Assembly (NCBI RefSeq): GCF_023006325.1
Contig: NZ_JAINDF010000001.1
Span: 426,863-490,862, forward strand
DNA from: Kordiimonas marina
GTDB taxonomy: Bacteria; Pseudomonadota; Alphaproteobacteria; Sphingomonadales; Kordiimonadaceae
Direction of reading: 5' to 3'
DNA length: 64,000 nt
Position numbers and translations under genes: made by a program. Under the pieces are notes generated by a model. That model searched no databases. It had not been told where the DNA came from and was given only the letters and a program-made list of their open reading frames with translations. Below are positions 51,138-59,723 of this stretch, one piece after another (positions within the stretch are counted from its first letter, which is position 1; each line of letters opens with the position of its first letter).

Positions 51138-51728
51138 TCAGTCCTGAGCTGGCTTTTCTTCAAGCGGAATCGTAACGGTGAAGGCGCCGCGAATGTCGCC
51201 CGCCCTGAAGCCGACCGCTTTGTCCTCAGGATAGAGCGCCTTGATGGTTTTATAGAGCTTGGGGTTCACGGCCGCGCCGTGGCAGACCGTACACAGCCCC
51301 TGCGTGGGGATCGCCTTCATGAAGCGATAGGTCTGTCCCTTCACAAGCGCAGCCTCAAGCATCGCGATAGGGTCGCCGTTCGCCCGCTTGTGCTCAAAAT
51401 CCTCAAGGACGGATTTTTCCCACATGTCGGGCGCATTGTTGGGGTTCCTGAGCTTCAGGCTGGTCCGCCCGATCCGGAGCCCCTTCTCATGGGCTAATGC
51501 CTCCGCAATCCCCGGCGCCTTTTCATTGCAGACGGTTACCGCAGCCGCAGGCCCACCTTTCGCCATCGCCTTCATCAGTTCTGACTTGAGCGATTTCTGA
51601 AAAACCTGGATGGCATCCAGTGCCCGTGCCCTGTCCTGCGCCACCGTTTCATCGGACGGCGCCGCTGAGGCGGCTGGCATCAGCCCCAGCCAGAGGATGC
51701 AACCTGACAGTAACGGGGTCATCTTCAT
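51138..51728 (-). CDS. heme-binding DUF3365 (Tll0287-like) protein
   Basis: Secreted protein of 196 residues. ATG at 51728 after AAGGA was chosen over longer frames. A signal peptide ends at about residue 23 (LMPAASA). The c-type heme site is CTVCHG near residue 144, and a second cysteine precedes it at VCNEKAPG near residue 68. The fold matches the DUF3365 family, a PAS-like single-heme domain that acts as periplasmic sensor or electron carrier. The segment KAVGFRAGDIRGAFTVTIPL closes the domain. No receptor domain is fused here, and the partner is unknown. It is convergent with the lactonase gene. Confidence 0.85.
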   Translation of the reverse strand: MKMTPLLSGCILWLGLMPAASAAPSDETVAQDRARALDAIQVFQKSLKSELMKAMAKGGPAAAVTVCNEKAPGIAEALAHEKGLRIGRTSLKLRNPNNAPDMWEKSVLEDFEHKRANGDPIAMLEAALVKGQTYRFMKAIPTQGLCTVCHGAAVNPKLYKTIKALYPEDKAVGFRAGDIRGAFTVTIPLEEKPAQD

Positions 51729-52031
51729 GTGTTTTTCCTTCTGCTTGCCAGAACAACTCTCAGAACCCCACTGAAAACCGCGTCTGCAGTATAAGGTTGC
51801 CTCTCCTTTTCGCAAAGCGGAATGGCCCTCGCACCAACGCCCCACACTAAAGTTTAAACCATCCTCCCGGGCCGCTTTTCTGCGACGAACGGTTCACCGA
51901 TTTGTCCTTGAAGACTGCGCCAACCGGGTGGTAGCGTGCTGCCGCGCACTACCATCTGCCCGCCCTGCATCCCAAAAGCAGCCCCCCGGGCACGATCGGT
52001 TACACAACACCAATAATATGGGGAGAATAGA
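51729..52031. other. intergenic gap between divergent genes, no gene seen
   Basis: This 303-base stretch between the DUF3365 gene and the M3 peptidase gene holds the promoters of both. I see no RNA gene, no clear repeat and no convincing small open frame in it. Confidence 0.5.
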
Positions 52032-54170
52032 ATGAGGCGCATCAAGTGGCTCGGAACTGTTGCATTTGTAACTTGTGCAATGGGAACCGCCAGCGTCGCC
52101 CACGCGGCAACTCAGGCAATGGCGGACAATCCGTTCGCGAAGGAAAGCACCCTACCGTACCAGGCACCGCCCTTCAACATGATCAAGGACAGCGATTACC
52201 AGCCCGCTTTCATCGAAGGCATGAAGCTGCATATCGCCGAGATCGACAAAATCGCCAACAACCCGGCTGCGCCGACCTTCGACAACACCATCGTCGCGAT
52301 GGAAAAGTCCGGCCGGATGCTGGACCGGGTCTCCGAAGCCTTCTTTGGCGTCGTGCAGGCCAACACCGACGATACGCTCGACAAGGTTCAGGCGGCTGTC
52401 TCGCCGAAGCTGTCGCAGCACCAGGATGCCATCTTCCTGAACGACAAGCTCTTCAAGCGCGTGCAGACGCTTTATAACGAGCGCGCCAAGCTGGGCCTCG
52501 ATTCCGAGCAGGCCATGCTGCTGAAGATCTATTACCAGCAGTTCGTCCGCGCCGGTGCGCTTCTGTCCCCGTCGGACAAAGCCAAGCTGCGCGAGATGAA
52601 CACCAAGCTTTCCAAGCTTGAGACCAGCTTCAGCCAGAAGCTGATCGCCGCCGCGAAAGACGGTGCGCTGGTCGTGGATAATGAGAAGGCGCTCGCCGGT
52701 CTCGACAAGGGCACCATCGCTGCCGCAGCCGCCGACGCGAAAGCGCGTGGGCTGGACGGCAAATGGATTCTGCCCTTGCAGAACACCACCCAGCAGCCGG
52801 CCCTGCAATCGCTTTCCGACCGCGAGACCCGCGAGGCGCTGTTCAAGAAGAGCTGGAGCCGCGCCGAGCTCGGTGACGCCAACGACACCCGCGACACCAT
52901 CGAGCAAATCGCCCACATCCGCGCCCAGAAGGCACAGCTGCTCGGCTTCCCGAACTGGGCTGCCTACAAGCTCGAAGACCAGATGGTGAAAACGCCGAAG
53001 GTCGCGGAAGACTTCATCGCCAAGCTTGTCGGCCCGACCACCAAGGCAGAGAAGCGCGAAGCCGCCGAGATCCAGAAGGAAATCACCGCCAGCGGCAAGA
53101 ACTTCAAGATGAAGCCGTATGACTGGAACTATTACTCCGAGAAGATCCGCAAGGCGAAATACGACCTGGATGAATCCCAGATCAAACCGTATTTCGAGCT
53201 GCACACCGTGCTGGAAAAAGGTGTCTTCTATGCCGCCAACCAGCTGTATGGCCTGACTTTCAAGAAACGCACGGACATCCCGGTCTACCAGCCGGACGTG
53301 ATGGTCTATGAAGTGTTCGACAAGGACGGCTCCAAGCTCGGCCTGATGTATTTCGACTATTACAAGCGCGACAACAAATCCGGCGGCGCCTGGATGTCCA
53401 ACTTTGTCGGCCAGTCGAAACTTCTTGGCACCAAGCCGGTGATCTATAACGTCGCCAACTTCACCAAGCCTGCGGCGGGCCAGCCCGCGCTCATCAGCTT
53501 CGATGACGTGACCACCATGTTCCATGAATTCGGCCACGCCCTGCATGGCCTGTTCGCGGACCAGATGTACCCGACCCTTTCGGGCACCAACACGGCGCGT
53601 GACTTTGTCGAATTCCCGTCCCAGTTCAACGAACACTGGGCGCTAGATGACAAGGTGCTGGCGAACTATGCCATCAACTATAAAACCGGGGAGAAAATCC
53701 CGGCCGCGCTGGTTGAGAAGATCAAGAAAGCCTCCAAGTTCAACCAGGGTTATGCGCTGGGTGAACTGGTTGCCGCCGCGAAGCTTGACCTCGCCTGGCA
53801 TTCGCTGCCCGCAAGCGCACCGAAGCAGGACGTAGACACGTTCGAAGCCAAGACGCTGGCGTCTATGGGACTCGACACCAAAGACGTGCCGCCGCGCTAC
53901 CGCTCCAGCTATTTCCTGCATATCTGGGCCAACGGCTATTCGGCAGGCTATTACGCCTACCTCTGGACCCAGATGCTGGAAAATGACGCCTATGCCTGGA
54001 TGAAGGAACATGGCGGCCTGACCCGTGCGAACGGCCAGCGCTTCCGCGACATGATCCTGTCGCGCGGTCATACCGAAGACTATGACACCATGTTCAAGGC
54101 CTTCTACGGCAAAGAGCCGGACGTCGGCCCGATGCTCGAGGACCGCGGCTTCATCAAAGCCAAGAACTAA
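52032..54170 (+). CDS. dcp: M3 family peptidase, periplasmic Dcp-like
   Basis: Zinc dipeptidyl carboxypeptidase/oligopeptidase of 712 residues. ATG at 52032 follows GGGGAG. A signal peptide ends at AHA (about residue 25), so the enzyme works in the periplasm, unlike cytosolic E. coli Dcp. The zinc site is H498-E499-F-G-H502 in TMFHEFGHALHGLF; the third ligand lies in FVEFPSQFNEHWA. LGLMYFDYYKRDNKSGGAWM and the end MLEDRGF are family features. It most likely degrades signal-peptide or cell-wall-related oligopeptides. Strong terminators follow. Oligopeptidase A is the alternative subfamily. Confidence 0.92.
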   Translation: MRRIKWLGTVAFVTCAMGTASVAHAATQAMADNPFAKESTLPYQAPPFNMIKDSDYQPAFIEGMKLHIAEIDKIANNPAAPTFDNTIVAMEKSGRMLDRVSEAFFGVVQANTDDTLDKVQAAVSPKLSQHQDAIFLNDKLFKRVQTLYNERAKLGLDSEQAMLLKIYYQQFVRAGALLSPSDKAKLREMNTKLSKLETSFSQKLIAAAKDGALVVDNEKALAGLDKGTIAAAAADAKARGLDGKWILPLQNTTQQPALQSLSDRETREALFKKSWSRAELGDANDTRDTIEQIAHIRAQKAQLLGFPNWAAYKLEDQMVKTPKVAEDFIAKLVGPTTKAEKREAAEIQKEITASGKNFKMKPYDWNYYSEKIRKAKYDLDESQIKPYFELHTVLEKGVFYAANQLYGLTFKKRTDIPVYQPDVMVYEVFDKDGSKLGLMYFDYYKRDNKSGGAWMSNFVGQSKLLGTKPVIYNVANFTKPAAGQPALISFDDVTTMFHEFGHALHGLFADQMYPTLSGTNTARDFVEFPSQFNEHWALDDKVLANYAINYKTGEKIPAALVEKIKKASKFNQGYALGELVAAAKLDLAWHSLPASAPKQDVDTFEAKTLASMGLDTKDVPPRYRSSYFLHIWANGYSAGYYAYLWTQMLENDAYAWMKEHGGLTRANGQRFRDMILSRGHTEDYDTMFKAFYGKEPDVGPMLEDRGFIKAKN

Positions 54171-54175
54171 AAACA

Positions 54176-54209
54176 AAAGCGCGGACCCCACGGTCCGCGC
54201 TTTCTTCTT
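54176..54209 (+). terminator. terminator of the M3 peptidase gene
   Basis: AAAGCGCGGACC and GGTCCGCGCTTT, loop of four bases, then TTTCTTCTT, directly after the stop codon. Confidence 0.9.
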
Positions 54210-54248
54210 AAAAAAACAGCTCCCAAGGCGCGATGTCTTGGGAGCTGT
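54209..54248 (-). terminator. terminator of the tsdA group
   Basis: Read on the minus strand: ACAGCTCCCAAG, loop, CTTGGGAGCTGT, then a run of T (54215-54209). It lies 70 bases after the last gene. Confidence 0.85.
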
Positions 54249-54317
54249 CTTATTCTGAGCGGCTTACGGGCGGGCCCATGAGCAACGGGCTGCCGTAGGG
54301 AGGGCCGCTCAGTCCTG

Positions 54318-55319
54318 TCAGGACTTCTTGTAAGGCTTGAAGCCGTAGCGCTCGAAGATCTCAAGCCCTTTGGGCGAGCGGATGAAATCGAGCCAGGCCT
54401 TGCCTGCTTCCGGGTGCGCGGCACCCTTGACGATTGCCCCGGCGTAGATGGCCGTGGTGTTGTCCTTTGCCGGAATGTCGACATGGCTGATCGGGTGACC
54501 GATCGATTCCTGGAACTTGGCTTCCGATTGCCACGTCACACCGCCCTGGACACGCCCTTCAAGGAGGAAAAGCGGCGTCTGCCGGTGGTGGACATGGGTC
54601 ATGGTCGTCGCCCCAGACGCAACCTTGGTCTCATAGACGGCGGTATTGAGCGCTTCGCCACCGGCCTTCTTGAGCGACTTCTGGATCTGCCGACCGATGC
54701 CTTCGAACTTCGGGTTCGGCATGGCGATCCGCAGCTCCGGCTTCGCCAGATCGGCGAGGCTGGTGATATGGCCCGGGTTACCCTTCGGCACCATGATCGT
54801 CAGGTTATTGGTGACATAAGGCACCACAGGGGCAACGACGAGCCCTTCCTTGAGCACCCGGTTGACACCAGCAAGACCGGCCAGGAACACGTCCGGCTTG
54901 ATCGTCCAGGTCATGTTGCCGCTGGTGACCTTGCCACCCTGGCGGATCTGCTCAGCAAGCAGCCCCGGCGGGATGGTCTCCCAGTAGATGCGGCCTTTAT
55001 ACTCAGGATGCTCGACCTCGAACTCCTTGACGAGCCACGCCATGGCGAAGAAATAGTTCCCGCCGACGAACAGCACGAGCTTCGGATCGGTCAGGTCACC
55101 ATGGAAGTCCGCGAGCACGTCGATTTTAGGGATGGTGAACTCAACACCGCGATGGACGGCATCATTGTTCGCGCCATTCTGCCAGGGCGGATAGATTTCA
55201 TCACCGGGCAGGTTGGTGCCGGCCGCCGAGGCAGCACCGCCGGTGAGGGCGGCGGCGCCAAGGGCCGCGATCATCATCGCCGAACGGAAGCGGCGACGCT
55301 GTGTCAGCTTAACGAGCAT
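54318..55319 (-). CDS. AcfC-like solute-binding protein
   Basis: Periplasmic binding protein of 333 residues of the type called accessory colonization factor AcfC, akin to sulfate- and molybdate-binding proteins. ATG at 55319 overlaps the end of the upstream gene by 11 bases. A signal peptide covers about residues 1-33 (MMIAALGAAALTGGAASA). The body shows LVLFVGGNYFFAMAWLVKEFEVEHPEYKGRIYWETIPPG, GNMTWTIKPDVFLAG and a C-terminal binding-protein signature KAWLDFIRSPKGLEIFERYGFKP. The position behind tsdA and the DsrE-like gene suggests a sulfur oxyanion as ligand. No permease or ATPase gene is near. Confidence 0.82.
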   Translation of the reverse strand: MLVKLTQRRRFRSAMMIAALGAAALTGGAASAAGTNLPGDEIYPPWQNGANNDAVHRGVEFTIPKIDVLADFHGDLTDPKLVLFVGGNYFFAMAWLVKEFEVEHPEYKGRIYWETIPPGLLAEQIRQGGKVTSGNMTWTIKPDVFLAGLAGVNRVLKEGLVVAPVVPYVTNNLTIMVPKGNPGHITSLADLAKPELRIAMPNPKFEGIGRQIQKSLKKAGGEALNTAVYETKVASGATTMTHVHHRQTPLFLLEGRVQGGVTWQSEAKFQESIGHPISHVDIPAKDNTTAIYAGAIVKGAAHPEAGKAWLDFIRSPKGLEIFERYGFKPYKKS

Positions 55320-56097
55320 AACGGAACCCCGCATTCTCCAGCTCGACCAGGGTCGCAACAGCACCCGGGATCAGAACAACGTCCTTGATCAGGTGGTTGG
55401 TCAGGTCGGCCGCGATTTCATCAACCGAGAGCTTGTCAGGGTTAAAGCCCTTCGCATGCAGCTTCCGGGCCTGTTCCCAAACCGCGTTGTGGCACGACAT
55501 GAACACGGCACCGCGACGCATCAGCGCCGGGATCGAGATGTTTTCCGGCGAATAGACACCAGCCGGGTTCTGATAGTCGGCAGGATTGGCCGACGCGCCC
55601 TTCTTATCGAGGATCAGCTCGTTCTTGGCGGGCTTGCCACCGACCATTTTCGCCAGGCTGTATTTGTCCCAGATCATCTGATCATAGAGCGCATAGTTGG
55701 CGGAACCGTGGGTTGCCGAGACGATCAGGAAGTCGGCATGGCCAAACGAATAGACCTGGGCGTTCAGCGAGTTGCGCATCACGTTGAGCCAGGAGCCGTG
55801 GATGTCGGTGTTGTCCCAGCACTGTTTGGAGACCGACTTATAAGCCAGAACTTCCTTGAGCGCCGCATCATCCCACTGGTCGGGATGATCGAGGATCATC
55901 GGCACCGTTTTGAAATCACGGCGACGGGGGGCGGCCGCGAGCCGTTTTGTGAAGTCGGCAAGCGTCTTGGCGCCAGCCGGCAGGGTATCCCCGGCTTTCG
56001 CCGCTTTCGAGGCAATCCCAGACGCACCAGCGGCCCCCACCGCGAGTGCAAGACCCAATGTCTGCAAAGCAGTCCTTCTATCAGTATTCATTGTCAT
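55309..56097 (-). CDS. Tat-exported DsrE-like protein
   Basis: Protein of 262 residues, first identified by a twin-arginine signal (TDRRTALQTLGLALAVGAAGASG). The mature part carries a DsrE-like fold seen in proteins often labelled 'transcriptional initiation protein Tat': FKTVPMILDHPDQWDDAALKEVLAY, DIHGSWLNVMRNSLNAQVYSFG, ADFLIVSATHGSANYALYDQMIWDKY, VFMSCHNAVWEQARKL. A cysteine in MSCHNA is in the place where DsrE proteins bind sulfur. AAGGG precedes the ATG at 56097, and an ATG two codons later is equally possible. It lies between tsdA and the AcfC-like gene. A sulfur-handling role in the periplasm is inference. Confidence 0.8.
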   Translation of the reverse strand: MTMNTDRRTALQTLGLALAVGAAGASGIASKAAKAGDTLPAGAKTLADFTKRLAAAPRRRDFKTVPMILDHPDQWDDAALKEVLAYKSVSKQCWDNTDIHGSWLNVMRNSLNAQVYSFGHADFLIVSATHGSANYALYDQMIWDKYSLAKMVGGKPAKNELILDKKGASANPADYQNPAGVYSPENISIPALMRRGAVFMSCHNAVWEQARKLHAKGFNPDKLSVDEIAADLTNHLIKDVVLIPGAVATLVELENAGFRYAR

Positions 56098-56156
56098 TTT
56101 CCCTTTTCCCTCTGTTGCAGTTTTTCAATTTCCGAATGGTATTGGCAGCGTGCGCC

Positions 56157-57203
56157 TTACTTCTTTGCTTGTTGCTTCAGCTTCTTGATTTCCGCCCGAA
56201 TAGGAGCGTACGGCCCGTATTTGTGCTGCTTCTCACTAAAATGGTCGGCATAGGGGCCGAAGGCAGAGTCGATCTTCTTCTCCAGCCTGTTCGGGAAGTC
56301 GCGCTCAATATGAGCCTTGTGCGGCCGCGGCTGGGAGTCGATGTAAGCTGCAACGTCCCAGGCATCCTCCACCGACAGGGCGGGCTCATCATACGTGGTG
56401 CCGAACGGCATGTTCGAATGGATGAAGTTCGCAGCGGTGATCAACCGGTTCATACCGGCGCCGTCGTTATAGCTATCCGGACCCCAGAGCGGCGGGAACT
56501 GATAGCCCTGGCCGTCACCGACCTCGCCAACCCGCTGGCCCTGACCGTCAGCACCATGGCAGGCGGCACAGATGTTGTTATATACTTCATGGCCCTTAAC
56601 CGGGTCTGCGGCGCGGGTGAGCTCAGGCATCTTTCCAGAGCCCTTCCCGACACGGGGGGCACCGATCGCTTGGCCGGTCGACAGGAATTTCAAATAGGAG
56701 ACGATCGAGACCAGCTCCCGGCTTTTCGCCGGAAGCGGCTTGCCGTTCATGCTGCGCTGCATGCAGCCCTGGACCCGGTCCTCCATGGTGCCGACGCTGC
56801 CGGAGCGTTTCCGGTAGCTGGGGAAGTCAGCATAAACACCGACATAGGGGTTGCCGAATTTCTGGGTCCCTGCCTGCAGGTGGCAGTTCTGGCAATTCAG
56901 GTTATTGCCGGAGAAGCGGTGAGACGGGTCCTTGACTTCCGGGCCGATCAAGCTGGCGGTGTGTTCGATCAGATCGCGGCCATAGCGCACCGTCCGGCCC
57001 CATTCATTATCCGGCAGGCTATCGATGTCCGGCGGGTTCCATGCCGTCGCCTCAGGTGCAGAATCAGCACGGGCGGCAGTGAACGATCCTGTCGCCAGGA
57101 AGGTTGCGGCGGCCGCGCCAAGAAAGAGCACGGCAAGAAGGGGAGGTCGGGCGGCACGAACCAGTGACCGGGCCCGGTTGGCAATCGGGGTCGTCTCGAG
57201 CAT
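56157..57203 (-). CDS. tsdA: thiosulfate dehydrogenase (tetrathionate-forming), diheme cytochrome c
   Basis: Periplasmic diheme cytochrome of 348 residues that would oxidise two thiosulfate to tetrathionate. A Tat-free signal (residues 12-46, ending ARA) leads to heme 1 at C104-Q-N-C107-H108. Cys147 in RVQGCMQRSMNGK occupies the position of the unusual Cys axial ligand of TsdA. Heme 2 is C212-A-A-C215-H216, with Met265 (FIHSNMPFG) as the expected sixth ligand. GTMEDRVQGCMQRSMNGKPL is the best TsdA signature. AGGAA precedes the ATG. First gene of the minus-strand group tsdA, DsrE-like and AcfC-like; palindrome and direct repeats lie in front of it (57238-57310). SoxD-type cytochrome is a less likely alternative. 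Confidence 0.88.
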   Translation of the reverse strand: MLETTPIANRARSLVRAARPPLLAVLFLGAAAATFLATGSFTAARADSAPEATAWNPPDIDSLPDNEWGRTVRYGRDLIEHTASLIGPEVKDPSHRFSGNNLNCQNCHLQAGTQKFGNPYVGVYADFPSYRKRSGSVGTMEDRVQGCMQRSMNGKPLPAKSRELVSIVSYLKFLSTGQAIGAPRVGKGSGKMPELTRAADPVKGHEVYNNICAACHGADGQGQRVGEVGDGQGYQFPPLWGPDSYNDGAGMNRLITAANFIHSNMPFGTTYDEPALSVEDAWDVAAYIDSQPRPHKAHIERDFPNRLEKKIDSAFGPYADHFSEKQHKYGPYAPIRAEIKKLKQQAKK

Positions 57204-57237
57204 CTTCTCAGTTCCTGTATATATATGTCCCTAAGCT

Positions 57238-57310
57238 ATGATAGGCATTAGCCGACATATTGGTCTAATCTATAGATTAGAACGAACTGATCACAATATT
57301 AGAACGAACT
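57238..57310 (-). promoter_or_regulatory. promoter and operators of the tsdA group
   Basis: On the minus strand a possible -35 (TAGACC, 57267-57262), 18-base spacer and -10 (TATCAT, 57243-57238). The perfect palindrome TCTAATCTATAGATTAGA (57264-57281) overlaps the -35. A direct repeat, on the plus strand ATTAGAACGAACT, occurs at 57276-57288 and 57298-57310, 22 bases apart (two turns of the helix). The regulator is unknown; the layout suggests a dimeric or tandem-binding protein. Confidence 0.6.
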
Positions 57311-57479
57311 TCCCCACCCTTATATCATGGTAGCACCAGGTTGTGCCGTCTAAATCCATAGTAGGATAATATTGTCCTTCAGGCTGACACCAATGCCGTG
57401 ACCCCGAAGCTTGGCAAACGGCCAATACCGCAAGCCCGCGGTCCGCGCGAGCTTACTGTGTAGTTCATAGGAAGGGAAA

Positions 57480-57569
57480 TGGCGGAGAGTGAGGGATTCG
57501 AACCCTCGGTACGCTTGCGCGCACAACGGTTTTCGAGACCGCCCCGTTCGACCGCTCCGGCAACTCTCC
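57480..57569 (-). tRNA. tRNA-Ser (anticodon CGA)
   Basis: Acceptor stem GGAGAGT with ACTCTCC, discriminator G and encoded CCA at the 3' end (57482-57480). The anticodon arm is GCGGT-CTCGAAA-ACCGT with CGA at the centre, T-arm GAGGGTTCGAATCCCTC. The long variable arm (GCGCGCAAGCGTAC region) is typical of serine tRNA. Length 90 with CCA. Confidence 0.97.
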
Positions 57570-57650
57570 GCACGAAAGGCTGATCCCCGTTTAGCTGTGT
57601 GCCTCAGGGGGTAGCGGCGGCGCGCAACCTAGCCCAACAGTTTGCCGCTT

Positions 57651-58070
57651 TCAAGCTTTAAGATCGAGAAATCTGTCCCGCACTGATTTATCCGGCATCT
57701 GGCACGTCTCCGTGCGGCCGAAAAGCCGATAACGGTTCTTTGCAACAAGGCCGTAAACCCAGTCCCTCAGCGGTTTCGGCACAATCAGGAATACCGCCAT
57801 CATGGGCCACGGAAAGGAGAGCCGCGCCAGGATACGAAGCGCGGCGGACGAGCGGTCATAGAGCCTGCCATCCAGGATGAGATAAAAGGTATCGCCCTCC
57901 CACACCTTGCCGAAGCGCATAAGAGCTTGCGCCGCATAGTCCGACTGTACGGACGCGAAACGGAACAGCGCGCGCCGGTCCCGTTTCAGGATAAAGCGCA
58001 CCATGCCGTTACACAGGTTGCAGACGCCGTCATAGAGCATCAGCGGGGCAGCATCCTCAGCCTTCGTCAT
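57651..58070 (-). CDS. DCC (DUF393) thiol-disulfide-like protein
   Basis: Protein of 139 residues with the DCC signature DGVCNLCNG (redox CxxC, residues 14-22) and the rest of the thioredoxin-like core (FRFASVQSDYAAQALMRFG, RSSAALRILARL). ATG at 58070 has GGAG six bases upstream and overlaps the end of the HTTM gene by 14 bases; an ATG at 58085 is possible too. DCC proteins are frequently next to or fused with HTTM proteins, as here, which suggests joint work. A membrane-near hydrophobic stretch (FPWPMMAVFLIVPK) follows the core. Substrate unknown. Confidence 0.88.
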   Translation of the reverse strand: MTKAEDAAPLMLYDGVCNLCNGMVRFILKRDRRALFRFASVQSDYAAQALMRFGKVWEGDTFYLILDGRLYDRSSAALRILARLSFPWPMMAVFLIVPKPLRDWVYGLVAKNRYRLFGRTETCQMPDKSVRDRFLDLKA

Positions 58071-59511
58071 CGTCTGCTCCGTCATGATCCGTGTTTCTGT
58101 CCGGCGTGTCGCCCTCGCCCTCATCCGGGGCGCCGCGCGCACCTTCAGGCAGCGGCAATATCCATTCATCCGGCGACAGGAACGTCCGCGGCTCAGCGGC
58201 GAGGTCCAGCGCCGGGTCTACATAGCGGTGGTAAGGCCTGCCGTTCAGGGACACATAGCTTTCCGCGAACACCTGCGGGTGCTGAATGCCGTGATCTTCC
58301 CGGAAGCGGCGCGCCAGATAGTGGGCGAACTGCAGCATCATGCTCGGCCGCGTGCTCATGGTCACGGCCTGGCGCCGGGTCAGGTAATCGCTGAGCGTGA
58401 TGGGATAGCGTGTACCCGTCGCCGGGTCCCGCACCGTGAACCGGATGCGGCCTTCCTTATCCCGGAGCTTCATGCGCCACGCGAAACGATGGCCCTGCTC
58501 GTTCCAGGCCGGGTTGCCCGGGTACAGGTAAGGCCTGATCGGCAACAGCGCCTGGCTGATGACCCAGAAGAGCACGAAGGCTGTCACCCTTCGCTTCGGG
58601 GTGAAGCTGGGGACGTCCGCGCCCGTGCGCCCGAAGCCCCGAAGCTTGAGCCGCGCCGCCACCTGCCGCGGCCAGTCCGCGCCGAAGAACAGCAGCGTGC
58701 CCGCGATGGTCATCCAGGGAAAGATGCCGATCTGCCAGAACAGATGGTTCAGCATATGGAAGGTGGCATAGACCGCGAACACATAAAGCCGGGTGCGCCT
58801 GACCAGCAGGAGCGGCGCCCCGATGAGATGGAGCGCCACCACGCCCCAGGCGGCTGTGACGGCGATCTCCGGGCTTTTCAGTAGCTCCGCAATCTCATGC
58901 GGGAAGCGCCAGGCGACACCCGTGAGCCAGTCCCCCAGCGGCTTACCCGCCAGCCAATCGGCATTCAGCTTCACGAGCCCCGCCCAGATGAGCATGATCT
59001 CCATCTGCGCCCGCGCGGTATAAAGCGCCCAGGCCGGGATATGATCGCGGCGCTTCACCCGGCCGAGGAGCCGGTCCAGCGACCAAACCTGATTGGCCGG
59101 TGAGACCGCGAGCACGAAGGCGAGCAGGATGGTGAAATAGAAATGGTTGAGATACTGGGCTTTATCGAGGAGGAAGATATAGCTGAAGGTGACGAACACA
59201 CCCCAGGCCGCCAGCCGGTAATAAAGCCCGACCAGCATCAGGAAGGCGAAGATACCCAGAAGCCGGAACACCCAGAACATGCCCTGCGCGCCGAAGGGTT
59301 TCACCCAGCCAAACCCGAGGTAGGAGAAGAAAAACTGCGGCTCGATATATTTGGTCTCGATCCAGTGATGGCCGACATAGCGGCCGACCTCCACCATCAG
59401 GATAAGCCCGAACAGGATGCGGAAGGCGGCGAGCGAAGCGCCATCCACCGGCGCAAACAGCCGCGCGCTTAGCCGCGCCATCAGACTGCTTTTCACCGCA
59501 TTTTCCTGCAT
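58057..59511 (-). CDS. HTTM domain membrane protein, vitamin K carboxylase-like
   Basis: Membrane protein of 484 residues with the HTTM (horizontally transferred transmembrane) domain that is homologous to the vertebrate vitamin K-dependent gamma-carboxylase. Several helices (FRILFGLILMVEVG, GIFAFLMLVGLYYRLAAWGVF) precede the conserved stretch SYIFLLDKAQYLNHFYFTILLAF, the best-kept part of the family. The C-terminal 200 residues are soluble, with RPSMMLQFAHYLARRFREDHGIQHPQVFAESYVSLNGRPY, also found in related bacterial proteins. The tail is very acidic (DTPDRNTDHDGADDDEG). The function of bacterial HTTM proteins is unknown; carboxylation is not claimed. Overlaps the DCC gene. Confidence 0.85.
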   Translation of the reverse strand: MQENAVKSSLMARLSARLFAPVDGASLAAFRILFGLILMVEVGRYVGHHWIETKYIEPQFFFSYLGFGWVKPFGAQGMFWVFRLLGIFAFLMLVGLYYRLAAWGVFVTFSYIFLLDKAQYLNHFYFTILLAFVLAVSPANQVWSLDRLLGRVKRRDHIPAWALYTARAQMEIMLIWAGLVKLNADWLAGKPLGDWLTGVAWRFPHEIAELLKSPEIAVTAAWGVVALHLIGAPLLLVRRTRLYVFAVYATFHMLNHLFWQIGIFPWMTIAGTLLFFGADWPRQVAARLKLRGFGRTGADVPSFTPKRRVTAFVLFWVISQALLPIRPYLYPGNPAWNEQGHRFAWRMKLRDKEGRIRFTVRDPATGTRYPITLSDYLTRRQAVTMSTRPSMMLQFAHYLARRFREDHGIQHPQVFAESYVSLNGRPYHRYVDPALDLAAEPRTFLSPDEWILPLPEGARGAPDEGEGDTPDRNTDHDGADDDEG

Positions 59512-59723
59512 TTGGCTCCTCCCCGCTTAGGGGTAGCATAAGGGGAGAAGTGCAATCAGGAAAGAGACCTTGACCCCCTCGCATCGCCAGATACTGGACC
59601 CATCAGTCCAAATTTCTGGACGAAGGCGTTTCGCACGCTATGTTGCATGGAAAGGCTTGGTCTTCGCCCGAAGGGAGGGGAAGGCAGGCAAAAAGGTCAA
59701 TCCAGCAGGAAGAGGCAACATTC

